Counted from the first letter of the stretch, positions 38,881 through 49,453 are shown. The stretch is 64,000 bases of DNA from Rhizobacter sp. AJA081-3 (GCF_017795745.1 NZ_CP059067.1:4774001-4838000); one strand, 5' to 3'. Program-made: numbers and translations. Notes: generated by a model from the letters alone, not told the origin.

Positions 38881-39555
38881 TCAGGCCTGCACGAACTGCA
38901 TCTGCGTGCCGGCGAGCTCGACCACGTCGCCGTTCTTCAGCTGCACGGTCTCGCCCGTGACCGGGCTGCCGTTGACGGTGGGGCGAAGCGCGCCCTCGAC
39001 GTGGGCGAGCACATAGCCGCCCGGGCGCTTGGTGATGGAGGCGACCTGCACGCCGGGCTTGCCGACGGTGGTCACGACCTTGGTGAGCATGACCTCTCGT
39101 CCGGCGGCGGCGCCGTTGAGCACCTTGATCGAGGCCGGCGCGGTGGAGCCGCCGAGCGAGCCGAAGCCGGAGGCCCCGAAGCCGACGGTGGGCGAATAGG
39201 ACTGCGGCCCACCCGAGCCCGGCACGGTGCCGGGCTTCATGATCATGGTCTTCTCGTAATCGGTGCCGTCCTCGACGAGGTACTTGATCTTGTACTTGCC
39301 GATCTCGACCGTGTCGTTGTGACTGAGCAGCTGCTTCTTGACGGCCTTGCCGTTGATGTAGGTGCCGTTGGTGCTGTTGAGGTCTTCGATGAAGACGTCG
39401 GCGCCGACCATCTGCAGCACCGCGTGCTCGCCGCTGACGGCGAGGTTGTCGATCACGATGTCGTTGTACGGGCGCCGTCCGAGCGTGGTCTTGTCCTTGG
39501 TGATCTGGACTTCCTTGATCACCACTCCATCCAGCGATACGACCAGCTTGCCCAT
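38881..39555 (-). CDS. FHA-domain protein
   Basis: This is a 224-residue protein. An N-terminal FHA domain (about residues 15-95) has TTLGRRPYNDIVID, SGEHAVLQ and DLNSTNGTYING, the phosphothreonine-binding loops with GR, S and N in place. A Gly/Ser-rich linker (125-150) leads to a C-terminal part (about 150-224) that reads like a second, degenerate FHA fold: TTVGKPGVQVASITKRPGGY, RPTVNGSP and GDVVELAG. ATG 39555 is chosen because MGKLVVSLDG is the usual family N-terminus. It sits 53 bases after the PP2C phosphatase and before the cyclase. Probably a phosphothreonine reader for the kinase of the same cluster. Confidence 0.93.
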   Translation of the reverse strand: MGKLVVSLDGVVIKEVQITKDKTTLGRRPYNDIVIDNLAVSGEHAVLQMVGADVFIEDLNSTNGTYINGKAVKKQLLSHNDTVEIGKYKIKYLVEDGTDYEKTMIMKPGTVPGSGGPQSYSPTVGFGASGFGSLGGSTAPASIKVLNGAAAGREVMLTKVVTTVGKPGVQVASITKRPGGYVLAHVEGALRPTVNGSPVTGETVQLKNGDVVELAGTQMQFVQA

Positions 39556-39608
39556 GCTCGTGTCCTCGTGTCTTCTGTTTGAGTCTTCTTTCCGATCCGA
39601 CGGCACCC

Positions 39609-40418
39609 TCAACGCCGGAAAGGCCACCACGATCGCGCCGGGCCGGCCGGACCGCGCACCCTAGCAAGAACGACCGAGATATTATCCTTTCCGCCTGCGT
39701 CGTTGGCGGCGTCGACCAGGGCGGCCGCCACTTCGGGCAGGACGTCGCTGGTCTGCAACAGCTGCGCGATGCTCTCGTCGTCGAGCATGTCCGACAGGCC
39801 GTCGGAGCACAGCAGGTACAGATCGCCCGGCATCACGTCGTGCAGGTGGGTCTCGAGCAGCACCGTGTCTTCGACGCCGACGGCGCGGGTGACGAGGTTC
39901 TTGTTCGACGAAAACGCAGCCTGTTCCGCGGTGATCAGGCCCGAATCGATCTGCTCCTGCAGCAGCGAGTGATCGTGCGTGATCTGCGCCAGGCGCCCGC
40001 CGCGCAGCCGGTAGCCCCGCGAGTCGCCCACGTGACCCATCAGCAGGCGGCCCTCGCGAAACACTCCGACCACCAGCGTCGTGCCCATGCCTGCGTACTG
40101 CGGGTTGGAGTTGGCGGCGTTGAAGATGGCGCGGTTCGCGTTGTCGACACAGATGTCCATGGCGCGGCGCACGTCGGTGTCCGAGGCGTTGTCGGACGCC
40201 TCCGACAGCCAGCGCCCCAGCTCGCTCTTGATGAAGGCCGTGGCCATGCCGCTGGCGACTTCGCCGGCGTTGTAGCCGCCCATGCCGTCGGCCAGCACGA
40301 TGAGGCAGGACGGCTCGTCCACGGCAACCGAGTCTTCATTGTTGTTGCGCGCCCGCCCCGTGTCGGTCGCGCTGAAGAACTCCAGGGTCATGGTGTCGTC
40401 GGGATCGGGCAATGACAT
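39609..40418 (-). CDS. PP2C-type Ser/Thr protein phosphatase
   Basis: This is a 269-residue bacterial PP2C (Stp-like). Metal-binding motifs are visible: RNNNEDS near residue 25, VLADGMGGYNAGEVAS near 42, GHVGDSRGY near 130, CSDGLSDML near 205 and GKDNISVVL near 245. It dephosphorylates phospho-Ser/Thr proteins. It lies between the kinase (40 bases) and the FHA protein on the same strand, forming a classic kinase-phosphatase-reader trio as in type VI secretion and cell-envelope regulation. No type VI genes are in the window. Confidence 0.95.
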   Translation of the reverse strand: MSLPDPDDTMTLEFFSATDTGRARNNNEDSVAVDEPSCLIVLADGMGGYNAGEVASGMATAFIKSELGRWLSEASDNASDTDVRRAMDICVDNANRAIFNAANSNPQYAGMGTTLVVGVFREGRLLMGHVGDSRGYRLRGGRLAQITHDHSLLQEQIDSGLITAEQAAFSSNKNLVTRAVGVEDTVLLETHLHDVMPGDLYLLCSDGLSDMLDDESIAQLLQTSDVLPEVAAALVDAANDAGGKDNISVVLARVRGPAGPARSWWPFRR

Positions 40419-40458
40419 GCGGCAGGGAGGCCGGTGAGGATGGACCCGGCACAGGCTC

Positions 40459-41703
40459 TCATGACTCGGAATTGTGCCTTGGTTCCACGCGTGAGAATGT
40501 CACGGTTTTCTCGAACTCCTCGACCGTGCCAGATTCGGCCGGCGGGGCCGCCAGCATCGCCGCGGCCAAGGTCCGCAGGTCCTGCGCCATCTGGCCGCCG
40601 TCGGCATAGCGGACCTCCGGGCGCTTCTCCAGCGCCAGCGCCACCACGTCGGCAAGCTCCTGCGGAAGCTCCGGGCGAAGCGTGCGGATGTCGGGAGCAG
40701 CCTCGTTGGCGATCTGATTCATCAGCTTGGCCATGGTCTCACCCTGGTGCGGCAAGCTCGCGGTGAGCAGCTGGAAGAGCATCACGCCGAGCGAGTACAA
40801 GTCACTGCGGCCATCGGTGCGGCGCCCGGCCATCTGCTCGGGCGACATGAAAGACGGCGTGCCCAGCACCAGGCCGGTACGCGTGCGGCTCGAGTCGTCG
40901 AGCCGGGCGACACCGAAGTCGGTGACCTTCACGAGCCCGCTGTCCAGGTCCACCATCACGTTGGCCGGTTTGACGTCGCGGTGCACCACGCCCTGCGAGT
41001 GCGCGTAGGCCAGCGCCTCGGCCACGCGGGCAACGATCTCGAGCAACTGCGCCACGGGCAGCAGGCGGCCGGGCGAGGTGTAGCGCTGCAAGTCCTCGCC
41101 CTTGATGTACTCCATGGCGATGTAGGCCAGGTCCTGCGCCTCACCGGCATCGAAGATGGTCACGATGCCCGGGTGCTGCAGTCGGCCGGCCGTCTCGGCC
41201 TCGCGGAAAAAGCGTTCGCGGGCCTCGACCAGCTTCTCGCCCTCGAACTCCCGGCTCAGCGCCAAGGTCTTGATGGCGACCTGGCGGCCAATCTGCGGGT
41301 CGCGCCCGAGGTACACGGCGCCCATCGAGCCCCTGCCGATCTGGCTCTCGATGCGGTAGCGGCCAAGCGTGGCGGGGTGGGCTTTCGGCTGAGGATTGGC
41401 ATCCGTGGTCTCCGGCGGCGGGAGGTCCGCCGCAGGCGCTGGGCTCGAGCCAGCGGACAGCGCCTCGGGCGATTCCTGGCTCCGGCGTCCCCGGTCGAAT
41501 CCTGCGTGACCGAACAGCACTGCGGCGGCCGCGATCATCAAGCCTTCAGCACCCGCCAGCATCGCGGCGAGCGCGGCAGCGCCGCCGCACAACACCACCG
41601 TGACGGCCCAGGCATGGCGACGCGGCAGAAGCGGTACCAACCAACCCACGTGCACGGCGGCCAGGCCCAGGCCGACCAGCGCGGCGCCATCCAGCGAGCT
41701 CAT
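40459..41703 (-). CDS. Membrane Ser/Thr protein kinase (Hanks type)
   Basis: This is a 414-residue protein. Residues 8-75 contain two to three hydrophobic stretches (LVGLGLAAVHVGWLVPLL, WAVTVVLCGGAAALAAML, LMIAAAAVLFG), an N-terminal membrane region that is unusual, since most family members have a single anchor after the kinase. A Pro-rich linker (80-115) leads to the kinase domain: GRGSMGAVYLG near 122, VAIKTL, HRDVKPANVM near 240, KVTDFGVAR near 260, and GTPSFMSPEQ. All catalytic residues are present (Lys, Asp, DFG). The start is ATG 41703 with MSSLDGAAL. Leads the signalling operon. Confidence 0.95.
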   Translation of the reverse strand: MSSLDGAALVGLGLAAVHVGWLVPLLPRRHAWAVTVVLCGGAAALAAMLAGAEGLMIAAAAVLFGHAGFDRGRRSQESPEALSAGSSPAPAADLPPPETTDANPQPKAHPATLGRYRIESQIGRGSMGAVYLGRDPQIGRQVAIKTLALSREFEGEKLVEARERFFREAETAGRLQHPGIVTIFDAGEAQDLAYIAMEYIKGEDLQRYTSPGRLLPVAQLLEIVARVAEALAYAHSQGVVHRDVKPANVMVDLDSGLVKVTDFGVARLDDSSRTRTGLVLGTPSFMSPEQMAGRRTDGRSDLYSLGVMLFQLLTASLPHQGETMAKLMNQIANEAAPDIRTLRPELPQELADVVALALEKRPEVRYADGGQMAQDLRTLAAAMLAAPPAESGTVEEFEKTVTFSRVEPRHNSES

Positions 41704-41811
41704 GGGAGGCTCCGTGCCAGTGCCAAGGTCCGGGTCGAGCGTTGCTTGCTCATGGTGGTACCGCAAAGACCTTAGCACAGGGCCCGCCGCCTCCGGCGAG
41801 CCACCCGCCGC

Positions 41812-42558
41812 TCAGACCTTCGCTTCGTGAGCCGGCAGCTTGCGCGAGGCGATCCACTTGCCGATCGCCAGGACGAGAAGCGCACCGGCCACTCCGGCTC
41901 CGTAGCGCACCGCATCGAGCACCTCCGGGGCGGCGCCCGCCTTGGCCGCTGCCTGGGTGGGCATCCAGGCGATCACCGCCGGATCGGTGACCGCCATCGT
42001 GCCCGCGATCCAGCCCAGCAGCATGCCGCCGATGGTGATGATGCTGGGGAATCTGTCCATCAGCTTGATCACGAGCTGGCTGCCCCAGACGATGATCGGG
42101 ATGCTGACCAGCAGGCCGAAGATCACCAGCGGCATCTTGTGGTCGCCGCCGGCACCCTCGGCGGCCCCGGCGATCGCGATGACGTTGTCGACGCTCATCA
42201 CGAGGTCGGCCACGATGACTGTCTTCACGGCGGCCCACAGCTTGTCGCTGGCCTGGATGTCGCCATGCGCGTCATCATCGTCCGGAGCCAGCAACTTGAC
42301 GCCGATCCACACCAGCAACAGTGCACCGACCACCTTGAGGTAAGGGATCGCTAGCAGCGTCAGCGCGAAGAAGATCAGCACGACGCGCAGCACGATTGCG
42401 CCGGCCGTACCCCACAGGATGCCCTGGGTGCGCTGCTTGGCCGGGAGCTTGCGGCAAGCCAGTGCGATCACCACGGCGTTGTCGCCACCCAGGAGGATGT
42501 CGATCATGATGATCTGGCCGACAGCCACCCAGAATTCGGCGTTCATGAACTGTTCCAT
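41812..42558 (-). CDS. TerC-family (YjbE-type) membrane protein
   Basis: This is a 248-residue protein with about seven membrane segments. Family signatures are DILLGGDNAVVIALACR near residue 20 and DLVMSVDNVIAIAG near 118, the paired acidic membrane motifs of TerC proteins. The shorter length, and cytoplasmic loop with DDDDAH, match the YjbE subgroup linked to manganese export, distinct from the Alx-type protein at 19.1 kb. No yybP-ykoY signature is present in its leader. The start is ATG 42558, preceded by AGGAG. Stands between the kinase operon and sucCD. Confidence 0.92.
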   Translation of the reverse strand: MEQFMNAEFWVAVGQIIMIDILLGGDNAVVIALACRKLPAKQRTQGILWGTAGAIVLRVVLIFFALTLLAIPYLKVVGALLLVWIGVKLLAPDDDDAHGDIQASDKLWAAVKTVIVADLVMSVDNVIAIAGAAEGAGGDHKMPLVIFGLLVSIPIIVWGSQLVIKLMDRFPSIITIGGMLLGWIAGTMAVTDPAVIAWMPTQAAAKAGAAPEVLDAVRYGAGVAGALLVLAIGKWIASRKLPAHEAKV

Positions 42559-42660
42559 GGGGCTCCTGATCCCTGCGCGGGCGACATCGACTGCAACTCG
42601 GGGGAGTTTAGGCGCGGCGGCCTGCCGGCCACGTTCGTGGAACTACGCAAGCTGAAAAGC

Positions 42661-42687
42661 ACCAGGGCCGCGCTTGGCGGCCCTGGT
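42661..42687 (-). terminator. Intrinsic terminator after sucD
   Basis: Stem ACCAGGGCCGC (42661-42671) / GCGGCCCTGGT (42677-42687) with a 5-base loop. On the minus strand it is followed by GCTTTTC, so it ends the sucCD transcript, 20 bases after the sucD stop. Confidence 0.85.
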
Positions 42688-42706
42688 CTGCGTCACCTGG
42701 CGCGGG

Positions 42707-43600
42707 TCATAGCAGCGCCTTGAGCAGCTTGCCCATCTCCGACGGGTTGCGCGTCACAGTGAAGCCGCACTCCTCCATGATCGCCAGCTTGGCGTCGGCC
42801 GTGTCGGCGCCTCCGGAGATCAGTGCGCCGGCATGGCCCATGCGCTTGCCCGGGGGGGCGGTGACGCCGGCGATGAAGCCGACGATCGGCTTCTTCATGT
42901 TGGCCTGGCACCAGCGCGCGGCTTCCGCCTCGTCGGGGCCGCCGATCTCGCCGATCATGATGACGGCGTCGGTGTCCGGGTCGTCGTTGAACAGGCGCAT
43001 CACGTCGATGTGCTTGAGGCCGTTGATCGGGTCGCCGCCGATGCCCACGGCGCTGGACTGGCCCAGGCCGATCTCCGTGAGTTGCGCCACGGCTTCATAA
43101 GTCAGCGTGCCCGAGCGCGAGACCACGCCGATGCGGCCCTTGCGGTGGATGTGCCCCGGCATGATGCCGATCTTGATCTCGTCGGGCGTGATCAGGCCCG
43201 GGCAGTTGGGGCCGAGCAGCAGCGTCTTCTTGCCGCCCTTGGCCTCCTTCTGCTTCATCTTGTTGCGCACCTCCAGCATGTCGCGGATGGGGATGCCTTC
43301 GGTGATGCAGATCGCCAGGTCGAGGTCGGCTTCCACCGCCTCCCAGATGGCCGCGGCGGCGCCCGCCGGCGGCACGTAGATCACGCTGACGGTGGCGCCG
43401 GTGTTCTTGGCCGCGTCCTTGACGCTGGCGAAGATCGGGATGCCTTCGAAGTCCTCGCCGGCCTTCTTCGGGTTGACGCCAGCGACGAAGCAGTTCTTGC
43501 CGTTCGCGTAGTCGCGGCAGCCGCGGGTGTGGAACTGGCCGGTCTTGCCCGTGATGCCCTGGGTGATGACCTTGGTGTCCTTGTTGATGAGGATGCTCAT
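42707..43600 (-). CDS. sucD: Succinyl-CoA synthetase alpha subunit
   Basis: This is a 297-residue subunit of the TCA-cycle enzyme that makes ATP or GTP from succinyl-CoA. N-terminal [18 protein letters not shown] and the Rossmann-type CoA site are standard. The phosphohistidine sits in [11 protein letters not shown] near residue 245, and the glutamate pair GEIGGPDE near 208. ATG 43600 is 23 bases after sucC on the same transcript, and the sequence is typical in length. Confidence 0.97.
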   Translation of the reverse strand: MSILINKDTKVITQGITGKTGQFHTRGCRDYANGKNCFVAGVNPKKAGEDFEGIPIFASVKDAAKNTGATVSVIYVPPAGAAAAIWEAVEADLDLAICITEGIPIRDMLEVRNKMKQKEAKGGKKTLLLGPNCPGLITPDEIKIGIMPGHIHRKGRIGVVSRSGTLTYEAVAQLTEIGLGQSSAVGIGGDPINGLKHIDVMRLFNDDPDTDAVIMIGEIGGPDEAEAARWCQANMKKPIVGFIAGVTAPPGKRMGHAGALISGGADTADAKLAIMEECGFTVTRNPSEMGKLLKALL

Positions 43601-43623
43601 GTCGTTTCTCTCGTGCGGGCGGG

Positions 43624-44784
43624 TTACTTGACGGCAGCGACGATCTTCGTCGCGGCTTCGGCCATGGTGTCGGCGCTGATGATCGGCAGGCCGGACTCCT
43701 TGAGCATCTTCTTGCCCAGTTCCTCGTTCGTGCCCTTCATGCGCACGACCAGCGGCACCTTCAGGTTGACCGCCTTGCACGCGGCGATCACGCCCTCGGC
43801 GATGGTGTCGCAGCGCATGATGCCGCCGAAGATGTTGACCAGGATCGCCTTCACCTTCGGGCTGCTCAGCATGATCTTGAAGGCCTCGGTGACCTTCTCG
43901 GCGGTGGCGCCGCCGCCCACGTCGAGGAAGTTGGCTGGCTCGCCGCCGAACAGCTTGATCGTGTCCATGGTCGCCATCGCGAGGCCCGCGCCGTTGACCA
44001 GGCAGCCGATGTTGCCGTCGAGCTGGATGTAGGCGAGGTCGAACTTGCTGGCCTCGATTTCGGCCGGATCTTCCTCGTCGAGGTCGCGGTAGGTGACGAT
44101 CTCGGGGTGGCGGAACAGCGCGTTGCTGTCGAAGTTGAACTTGGCGTCCAGTGCGATCAGGTTGCCCTTGCTGTCGCAGTTCAGCGGGTTGATCTCGACC
44201 AGCGAGGCGTCCGTCTCCATGTAGCAGCGGTACAGGTTCTGGAACAGCGTCACGGCCTGTGCGTGCGAGGCCTCGGGCACGCCGATCGCCGCGGCGACCT
44301 TGCGTGCCTGCGCCTCGGTCATGCCCACCAGCGGGTCGACCAGCTCGGTGATGATCTTCTCGGGCGTGCTGTGCGCGACTTCCTCGATGTCCATGCCGCC
44401 TTCGCTCGAGGCGATCATCGCGACCTTCTGCGATGCCCGATCGGTGACCAGAGAGACGTACAGCTCCTTCTTGATGTCGGCACCGTCCTCGATGTAGAGG
44501 CGGCGCACCTTCTGGCCCGCGGGGCCGGTCTGGTGCGTCTTCAGCTGCATGCCGAGAATCTCGCCGGCCAGCTTCTTCACGTCGTCCAGCGTCTTGGCCA
44601 CCTTGACGCCGCCGCCCTTGCCGCGGCCGCCGGCATGGATTTGCGCCTTCACGACCCACACCGGGCCGCCGAGCTTCTGCGCCGCTTCGGTCGCTTCCAG
44701 CACGCTGAAGGCCGGGTAGCCGCGCGGCACGGGCACGCCGAACTGGCGCAGGATTTCCTTGCCCTGGTACTCGTGGATCTTCAT
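43624..44784 (-). CDS. sucC: Succinyl-CoA synthetase beta subunit
   Basis: This is a 386-residue protein with the ATP-grasp fold: [20 protein letters not shown] at the N-terminus, [14 protein letters not shown] near residue 52, [12 protein letters not shown] near 190, and [16 protein letters not shown] near 288, where the phosphate loop GGGAT is standard. It partners SucD. The start at 44784 follows GAGACTCCC, with a moderate ribosome site. The operon is led by this gene, 15 bases downstream of a DUF2889 gene on the same strand. Confidence 0.97.
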   Translation of the reverse strand: MKIHEYQGKEILRQFGVPVPRGYPAFSVLEATEAAQKLGGPVWVVKAQIHAGGRGKGGGVKVAKTLDDVKKLAGEILGMQLKTHQTGPAGQKVRRLYIEDGADIKKELYVSLVTDRASQKVAMIASSEGGMDIEEVAHSTPEKIITELVDPLVGMTEAQARKVAAAIGVPEASHAQAVTLFQNLYRCYMETDASLVEINPLNCDSKGNLIALDAKFNFDSNALFRHPEIVTYRDLDEEDPAEIEASKFDLAYIQLDGNIGCLVNGAGLAMATMDTIKLFGGEPANFLDVGGGATAEKVTEAFKIMLSSPKVKAILVNIFGGIMRCDTIAEGVIAACKAVNLKVPLVVRMKGTNEELGKKMLKESGLPIISADTMAEAATKIVAAVK

Positions 44785-44799
44785 GGGAGTCTCGCTTGC

Positions 44800-45381
44800 C
44801 TAGGTTTCAAGTGGGGTGGGAACGGCTGCGGGGTCGACTGCCCCCCGGTACCAGCGCGGGTAGAAGATCTTCACGGCCGCGCCATCGGAACGCAAGGCAT
44901 GGCAACGGTCGATCTGGAAAGGGCGCGAAGCGCTGTCCTCGCGCGTGTCGATCACTTCGCCGGCGAAGGCCTGGATGACCGCGGTCGGCAGCACCTGCGT
45001 CAGCTCGGTGATGTGCGTGCATCCCGCCACGCCGCCCAGGCGTTCCTTGACGGCCTGGCGGAAGCCCTTGAGCAGGTTCAGGCCGACCAGGGCCGCATAG
45101 GCATCGTCGTGGTCGTCACAGTGGCCGGGGTAGGGCATCCAGCGTGTCTGCGAGCCGGCCTCGACGATGTCGAGCTGCTCGTTGACGACGATGCGCAGCA
45201 GCATGTCGTGAATCGGGTCACCGGCCTGGCGCAGTCCGCCGGCGAGCCTGGCTTCGCGCGTCTTGACGTCGACGATCTCGGCATCGACCTCCCACAGCCC
45301 ATTGCCTCGCGCATAGATCTGCACGTTGATGCTGCGACGGTGCTTGAGCTGGCGCTCGGGCGCGGCGGGCGGCAAGGCCAT
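44800..45381 (-). CDS. DUF2889-family protein
   Basis: This is a 193-residue protein. The sequence has [24 protein letters not shown] near residue 15, [22 protein letters not shown] near 62, and [18 protein letters not shown] near 122, typical of the DUF2889 family. ATG 45381 is chosen over upstream in-frame codons because the conserved region begins directly after. Function unknown; the gene is just upstream of sucC and may be co-transcribed with it. Confidence 0.85.
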   Translation of the reverse strand: MALPPAAPERQLKHRRSINVQIYARGNGLWEVDAEIVDVKTREARLAGGLRQAGDPIHDMLLRIVVNEQLDIVEAGSQTRWMPYPGHCDDHDDAYAALVGLNLLKGFRQAVKERLGGVAGCTHITELTQVLPTAVIQAFAGEVIDTREDSASRPFQIDRCHALRSDGAAVKIFYPRWYRGAVDPAAVPTPLET

Positions 45382-45526
45382 GGGGGAGGAAGTGGGTGGC
45401 TGTGGTGTGGCGCGCGACTTCCGGCGGGCTGTAACCCGGGGGGAACCCGCGCAAACGCCGCGCAATGTAGCATGCTGCGTTGCACCAAAGCTGACGCCGG
45501 GCTGGCAGCCGTCGGGCGGCCCGAAA

Positions 45527-46032
45527 TCAGTCGGTGTCGTCGCCGTGCAGGCCCCGGGCAGACTCGCGCAACACGCGTCGCACCGTCTCCGCGGAGAAGC
45601 CGCGGCCCGTCAAGAAGCGCGCCTGGCGCGCCCGGCCGGAGGCGTCGGCGGCCGGGGCGTCGAACTTGCGCGACCAAACCTCACGTGCCCTGTCGAGCTC
45701 ACTGGCCTTGAGGGACTGTGCCGCGTCGGCGTCGGGTGCCAAGCCGTGCTGGGCCAGTTCCTGCTGGATGCGCAGGTTGCCGTGGCGAGCGGCGCGCACA
45801 TGGATCCGCGATTCGACGAAGCGCTGTTGCGAGAGGTAGCGGTTCGCCTCCAGCCAGTCGAGCACCTCGGCGACGCGCGCCATCGGGTCTGCGGCGTCGC
45901 CATCGGCCTCACGCTGCGCCGCCTGCGCCCGCGCGTGCGGCAGCAGCTTGCGCTGCATTTCCACACGGCTATGCTCGCGTTGCGCGAGCCATTGCAGCGC
46001 CCGCGCCTTCAGCGAGCGCGGCGTCGCCGGTT

Positions 46033-46036
<4 letters not shown>
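45527..46036 (-). CDS. recX: Regulatory protein RecX
   Basis: This is a 169-residue protein that inhibits RecA filaments. Three helical repeats are seen, with [28 protein letters not shown] at the N-terminus, [37 protein letters not shown] in the middle and [20 protein letters not shown] at the C-terminus. Its ATG overlaps the recA stop (ATGA at 46033-46036), so the two are translationally coupled and share LexA control. Confidence 0.95.
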
Positions 46037-47076
<1,040 letters not shown>

Positions 47077-47112
47077 GGGGCGATCTCCTGAAGTGGCGGC
47101 CATTATCTCAAA

Positions 47113-47132
47113 AGCTGGATGTTTGTACAGTA
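47113..47132 (-). promoter_or_regulatory. LexA (SOS) box of recA
   Basis: Minus-strand TACTGTACAAACATCCAGCT keeps CTG-N10-CAG and the strong half TACTGT; the other half is CCAG instead of ACAG. It lies 36 bases from the recA ATG, as expected for autoregulated recA. Confidence 0.8.
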
Positions 47133-47204
47133 CCCTCGTCATACCTTGACGCCCATCCCTACAATGCGGGCACAGCCGGACGCGAGCCGGCGAGGAGACA
47201 TCGC

Positions 47205-47876
47205 ATGCGCATCCTGGTCGCGGAAGACGATCAAGTCCTGGCCGACGGGCTGTTGCGCTCCTTGCGCAATGCCGGCTACGCAGTCGACCGGGTGAGCAGC
47301 GGCACCGAGGCCGACGCCGCCCTCGCCTCGCATGAATTCGACCTGCTCATCCTCGACCTGGGCCTGCCCAAGATGCACGGCCTCGAGGTGCTGCGCAAGC
47401 TGCGCGGGCGCGGCTCCTCGGTGCCGGTGCTGATCCTCACGGCGGCCGACAGCGTCGAGCAGCGCGTCAAGGGCCTGGACCTGGGCGCCGACGACTACAT
47501 GGCCAAGCCCTTCTCGCTGCAGGAGCTCGAGGCACGCGTGCGCGCCCTCACCCGCCGCGGCCTGGGCACCGCCTCCACCGTGATCAAGCATGGCCCGCTC
47601 ACCTTCGACGCCACCGGCCGCGTGGCCTACATCAACGACCAGATGATCGAGCTGTCGGCGCGCGAACTGTCGCTGCTCGAAGTGCTCCTGCAGCGCGCCG
47701 GACGCCTGGTCAGCAAGGACCAGCTGGTCGAGCGCCTGTGCGAGTGGGGCGAAGAGGTCAGCAACAACGCGATCGAGGTGTACATCCACCGCCTGCGCAA
47801 GAAGATCGAGCAGGGGCCGGTGCGCATCGCCACCGTCCGCGGGCTCGGCTATTGCCTGGAGAAGATCGCGGCCTGA
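47205..47876 (+). CDS. OmpR-family response regulator (TctD/QseB-like)
   Basis: This is a 223-residue protein. A receiver domain (1-115) has [15 protein letters not shown], phosphoacceptor Asp near 51 in [13 protein letters not shown], and [11 protein letters not shown]; a winged-helix output domain (130-220) has [35 protein letters not shown] and IHRLRKKIE. The start ATG 47205 follows GGAG. The kinase gene lies 32 bases downstream, so they form a two-component pair. Sequence resembles the TctD tricarboxylate regulator of betaproteobacteria; the target is not shown here. Confidence 0.94.
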   Translation: MRILVAEDDQVLADGLLRSLRNAGYAVDRVSSGTEADAALASHEFDLLILDLGLPKMHGLEVLRKLRGRGSSVPVLILTAADSVEQRVKGLDLGADDYMAKPFSLQELEARVRALTRRGLGTASTVIKHGPLTFDATGRVAYINDQMIELSARELSLLEVLLQRAGRLVSKDQLVERLCEWGEEVSNNAIEVYIHRLRKKIEQGPVRIATVRGLGYCLEKIAA

Positions 47877-47908
47877 CCCTGACCGGCGCTGGGCTATCCT
47901 GACCGCCC

Positions 47909-49453
47909 ATGCCCGGCACCAAGGAACAACGCTCCCTGTTCGGCGAGATCCTCGACTGGATGCTCGCGCCGCTGCTGCTGCTGTGGCCGATGAGCGTGGC
48001 GCTGACCTGGCTGGTGGCGCAGAACATCGCCAACAAGCCCTTCGACCGTGATCTCGCCGAGATGACGCGGGTGCTTTCCAAGCAGGTGGTGCTGCGCCAG
48101 TCCCCTGAAGGCGCGCGCAGCGCGGCGTTCACGCTGCCCACCGGTGCCACGGAGCTCCTGCACGCCGACGAGGCCGACGACATCTACTACCAGGTGCTCG
48201 GCCTGCGCGGCGAGCTGCTCAGCGGCGAACGCAGCCTGCCCCTGCCGCCGGACGACGAGCCGGTCGTGGTCGACGAGGTGCGCTTTCGCGACGGCGAGAT
48301 GAACAGCGACGACCTGCGCATCGCCTATGCGTGGGTGGCGCTGCCCGGCCGCAACGGCGATCCGCCGCTGGCCCTGGTGCAGGTGGCCGAGACGCTGGGC
48401 AAGCGCTCGCGCCTGGCCACCGAGATCATCAAGGGCGTGATCCTGCCGCAGTTCGTCATCCTGCCTCTGGCGGTCCTGCTGGTGTGGCTGGCGCTGGTGC
48501 GCGGCATCGCGCCGCTCAACGAGCTGCAGCAGCGCATCCGACGACGCGACAGCAGCGACCTCTCGCCGATCGACGAGCGCGAGGCACCGGAGGAGGTGTC
48601 GCCGCTGGTGCGCGCGATCAACGACCTGCTGGCGCGCCTGGACCAGTCCATCGGCGCGCAGAAACACTTCCTCGCCGACGCGGCGCACCAGCTGAAGACG
48701 CCCCTGGCCGGGCTGCGCACGCAGGCCGAGCTGGCCCAGCGCGAGATCGATGCCGGCCAGCACGAGCCGCAGGCGCTGAAGAAGTCGCTTCAGCAGATCG
48801 CCCATTCGAGCCAGAGCGCGGCGCACATGGTCAATCAGCTGCTGGCCATGGCACGCGCGGAGAACCAGGGCCAGGAGGCGCAGCGGCAGAACGTCAACCT
48901 CGCGCGGCTGGCGATCGAGACGGTCCGCGATTTCGTGCCGCGCGCGCTCGAAAAGCGCATCGACCTCGGCTACGAGGGGCCCGAAGCCGGCCGCGGCGCG
49001 CTCAACGACAAGGGCGCCACGGTCAGCGGCAACCCGCTGCTGCTGCGCGAGCTGATCCGCAATCTGGTCGACAACGCGCTGCAGTACACGCCGGCTGGCG
49101 GCACGGTGACGGCGCGCATCGTCGATGACCCGTTCGGCCAGGTGGTGGTGCTGCAGGTGGAAGATTCCGGCCCCGGCATCCCGGTGGCCGAGCGCGAGAA
49201 GGTGTTCCGGCCGTTCTACCGCACGCTGGGAACCGACGTCGACGGCAGCGGCCTGGGTCTGGCCATCGTGCGCGAGATCGCCGTGCAGCACGGCGCGCAC
49301 ATCCAGCTCGAGGATGCCAACCTGCGCCATCGCCCTGGCCTGAGCGACCAGGGCGGCGCCGCTTTCGGGCCGGGCGCACGCTTCACGCTGCGCTTCCCGG
49401 CCGCCGGCGCACGGACGGACGACGAACCCGGGTCAAAGGCCGTCGCGGCGTAG
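47909..49453 (+). CDS. Sensor histidine kinase (TctE-like)
   Basis: This is a 514-residue kinase. It has two membrane segments (about residues 17-40 and 180-202: FVILPLAVLLVWLALV), a periplasmic sensor between them (40-175), a HAMP linker (PLNELQQRIRRRDSSDLSPI), then phosphoacceptor His in FLADAAHQLKTPLAGL near residue 260. ATP-binding N-, G1- and G2-boxes are intact: NLVDNALQYTP, VEDSGPGIP and GSGLGLAIV. The 3' end overlaps the convergent dehydrogenase gene by 21 bases. Ligand unknown; TctE family members sense tricarboxylates. Confidence 0.95.
   Translation: MPGTKEQRSLFGEILDWMLAPLLLLWPMSVALTWLVAQNIANKPFDRDLAEMTRVLSKQVVLRQSPEGARSAAFTLPTGATELLHADEADDIYYQVLGLRGELLSGERSLPLPPDDEPVVVDEVRFRDGEMNSDDLRIAYAWVALPGRNGDPPLALVQVAETLGKRSRLATEIIKGVILPQFVILPLAVLLVWLALVRGIAPLNELQQRIRRRDSSDLSPIDEREAPEEVSPLVRAINDLLARLDQSIGAQKHFLADAAHQLKTPLAGLRTQAELAQREIDAGQHEPQALKKSLQQIAHSSQSAAHMVNQLLAMARAENQGQEAQRQNVNLARLAIETVRDFVPRALEKRIDLGYEGPEAGRGALNDKGATVSGNPLLLRELIRNLVDNALQYTPAGGTVTARIVDDPFGQVVVLQVEDSGPGIPVAEREKVFRPFYRTLGTDVDGSGLGLAIVREIAVQHGAHIQLEDANLRHRPGLSDQGGAAFGPGARFTLRFPAAGARTDDEPGSKAVAA

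Noticed and set aside
41812-42558. Second yybP-ykoY riboswitch before the YjbE-type TerC gene
   Set aside because: The leader lacks GGGGAGTAGC and the GTCAAT element, so no riboswitch is supported.
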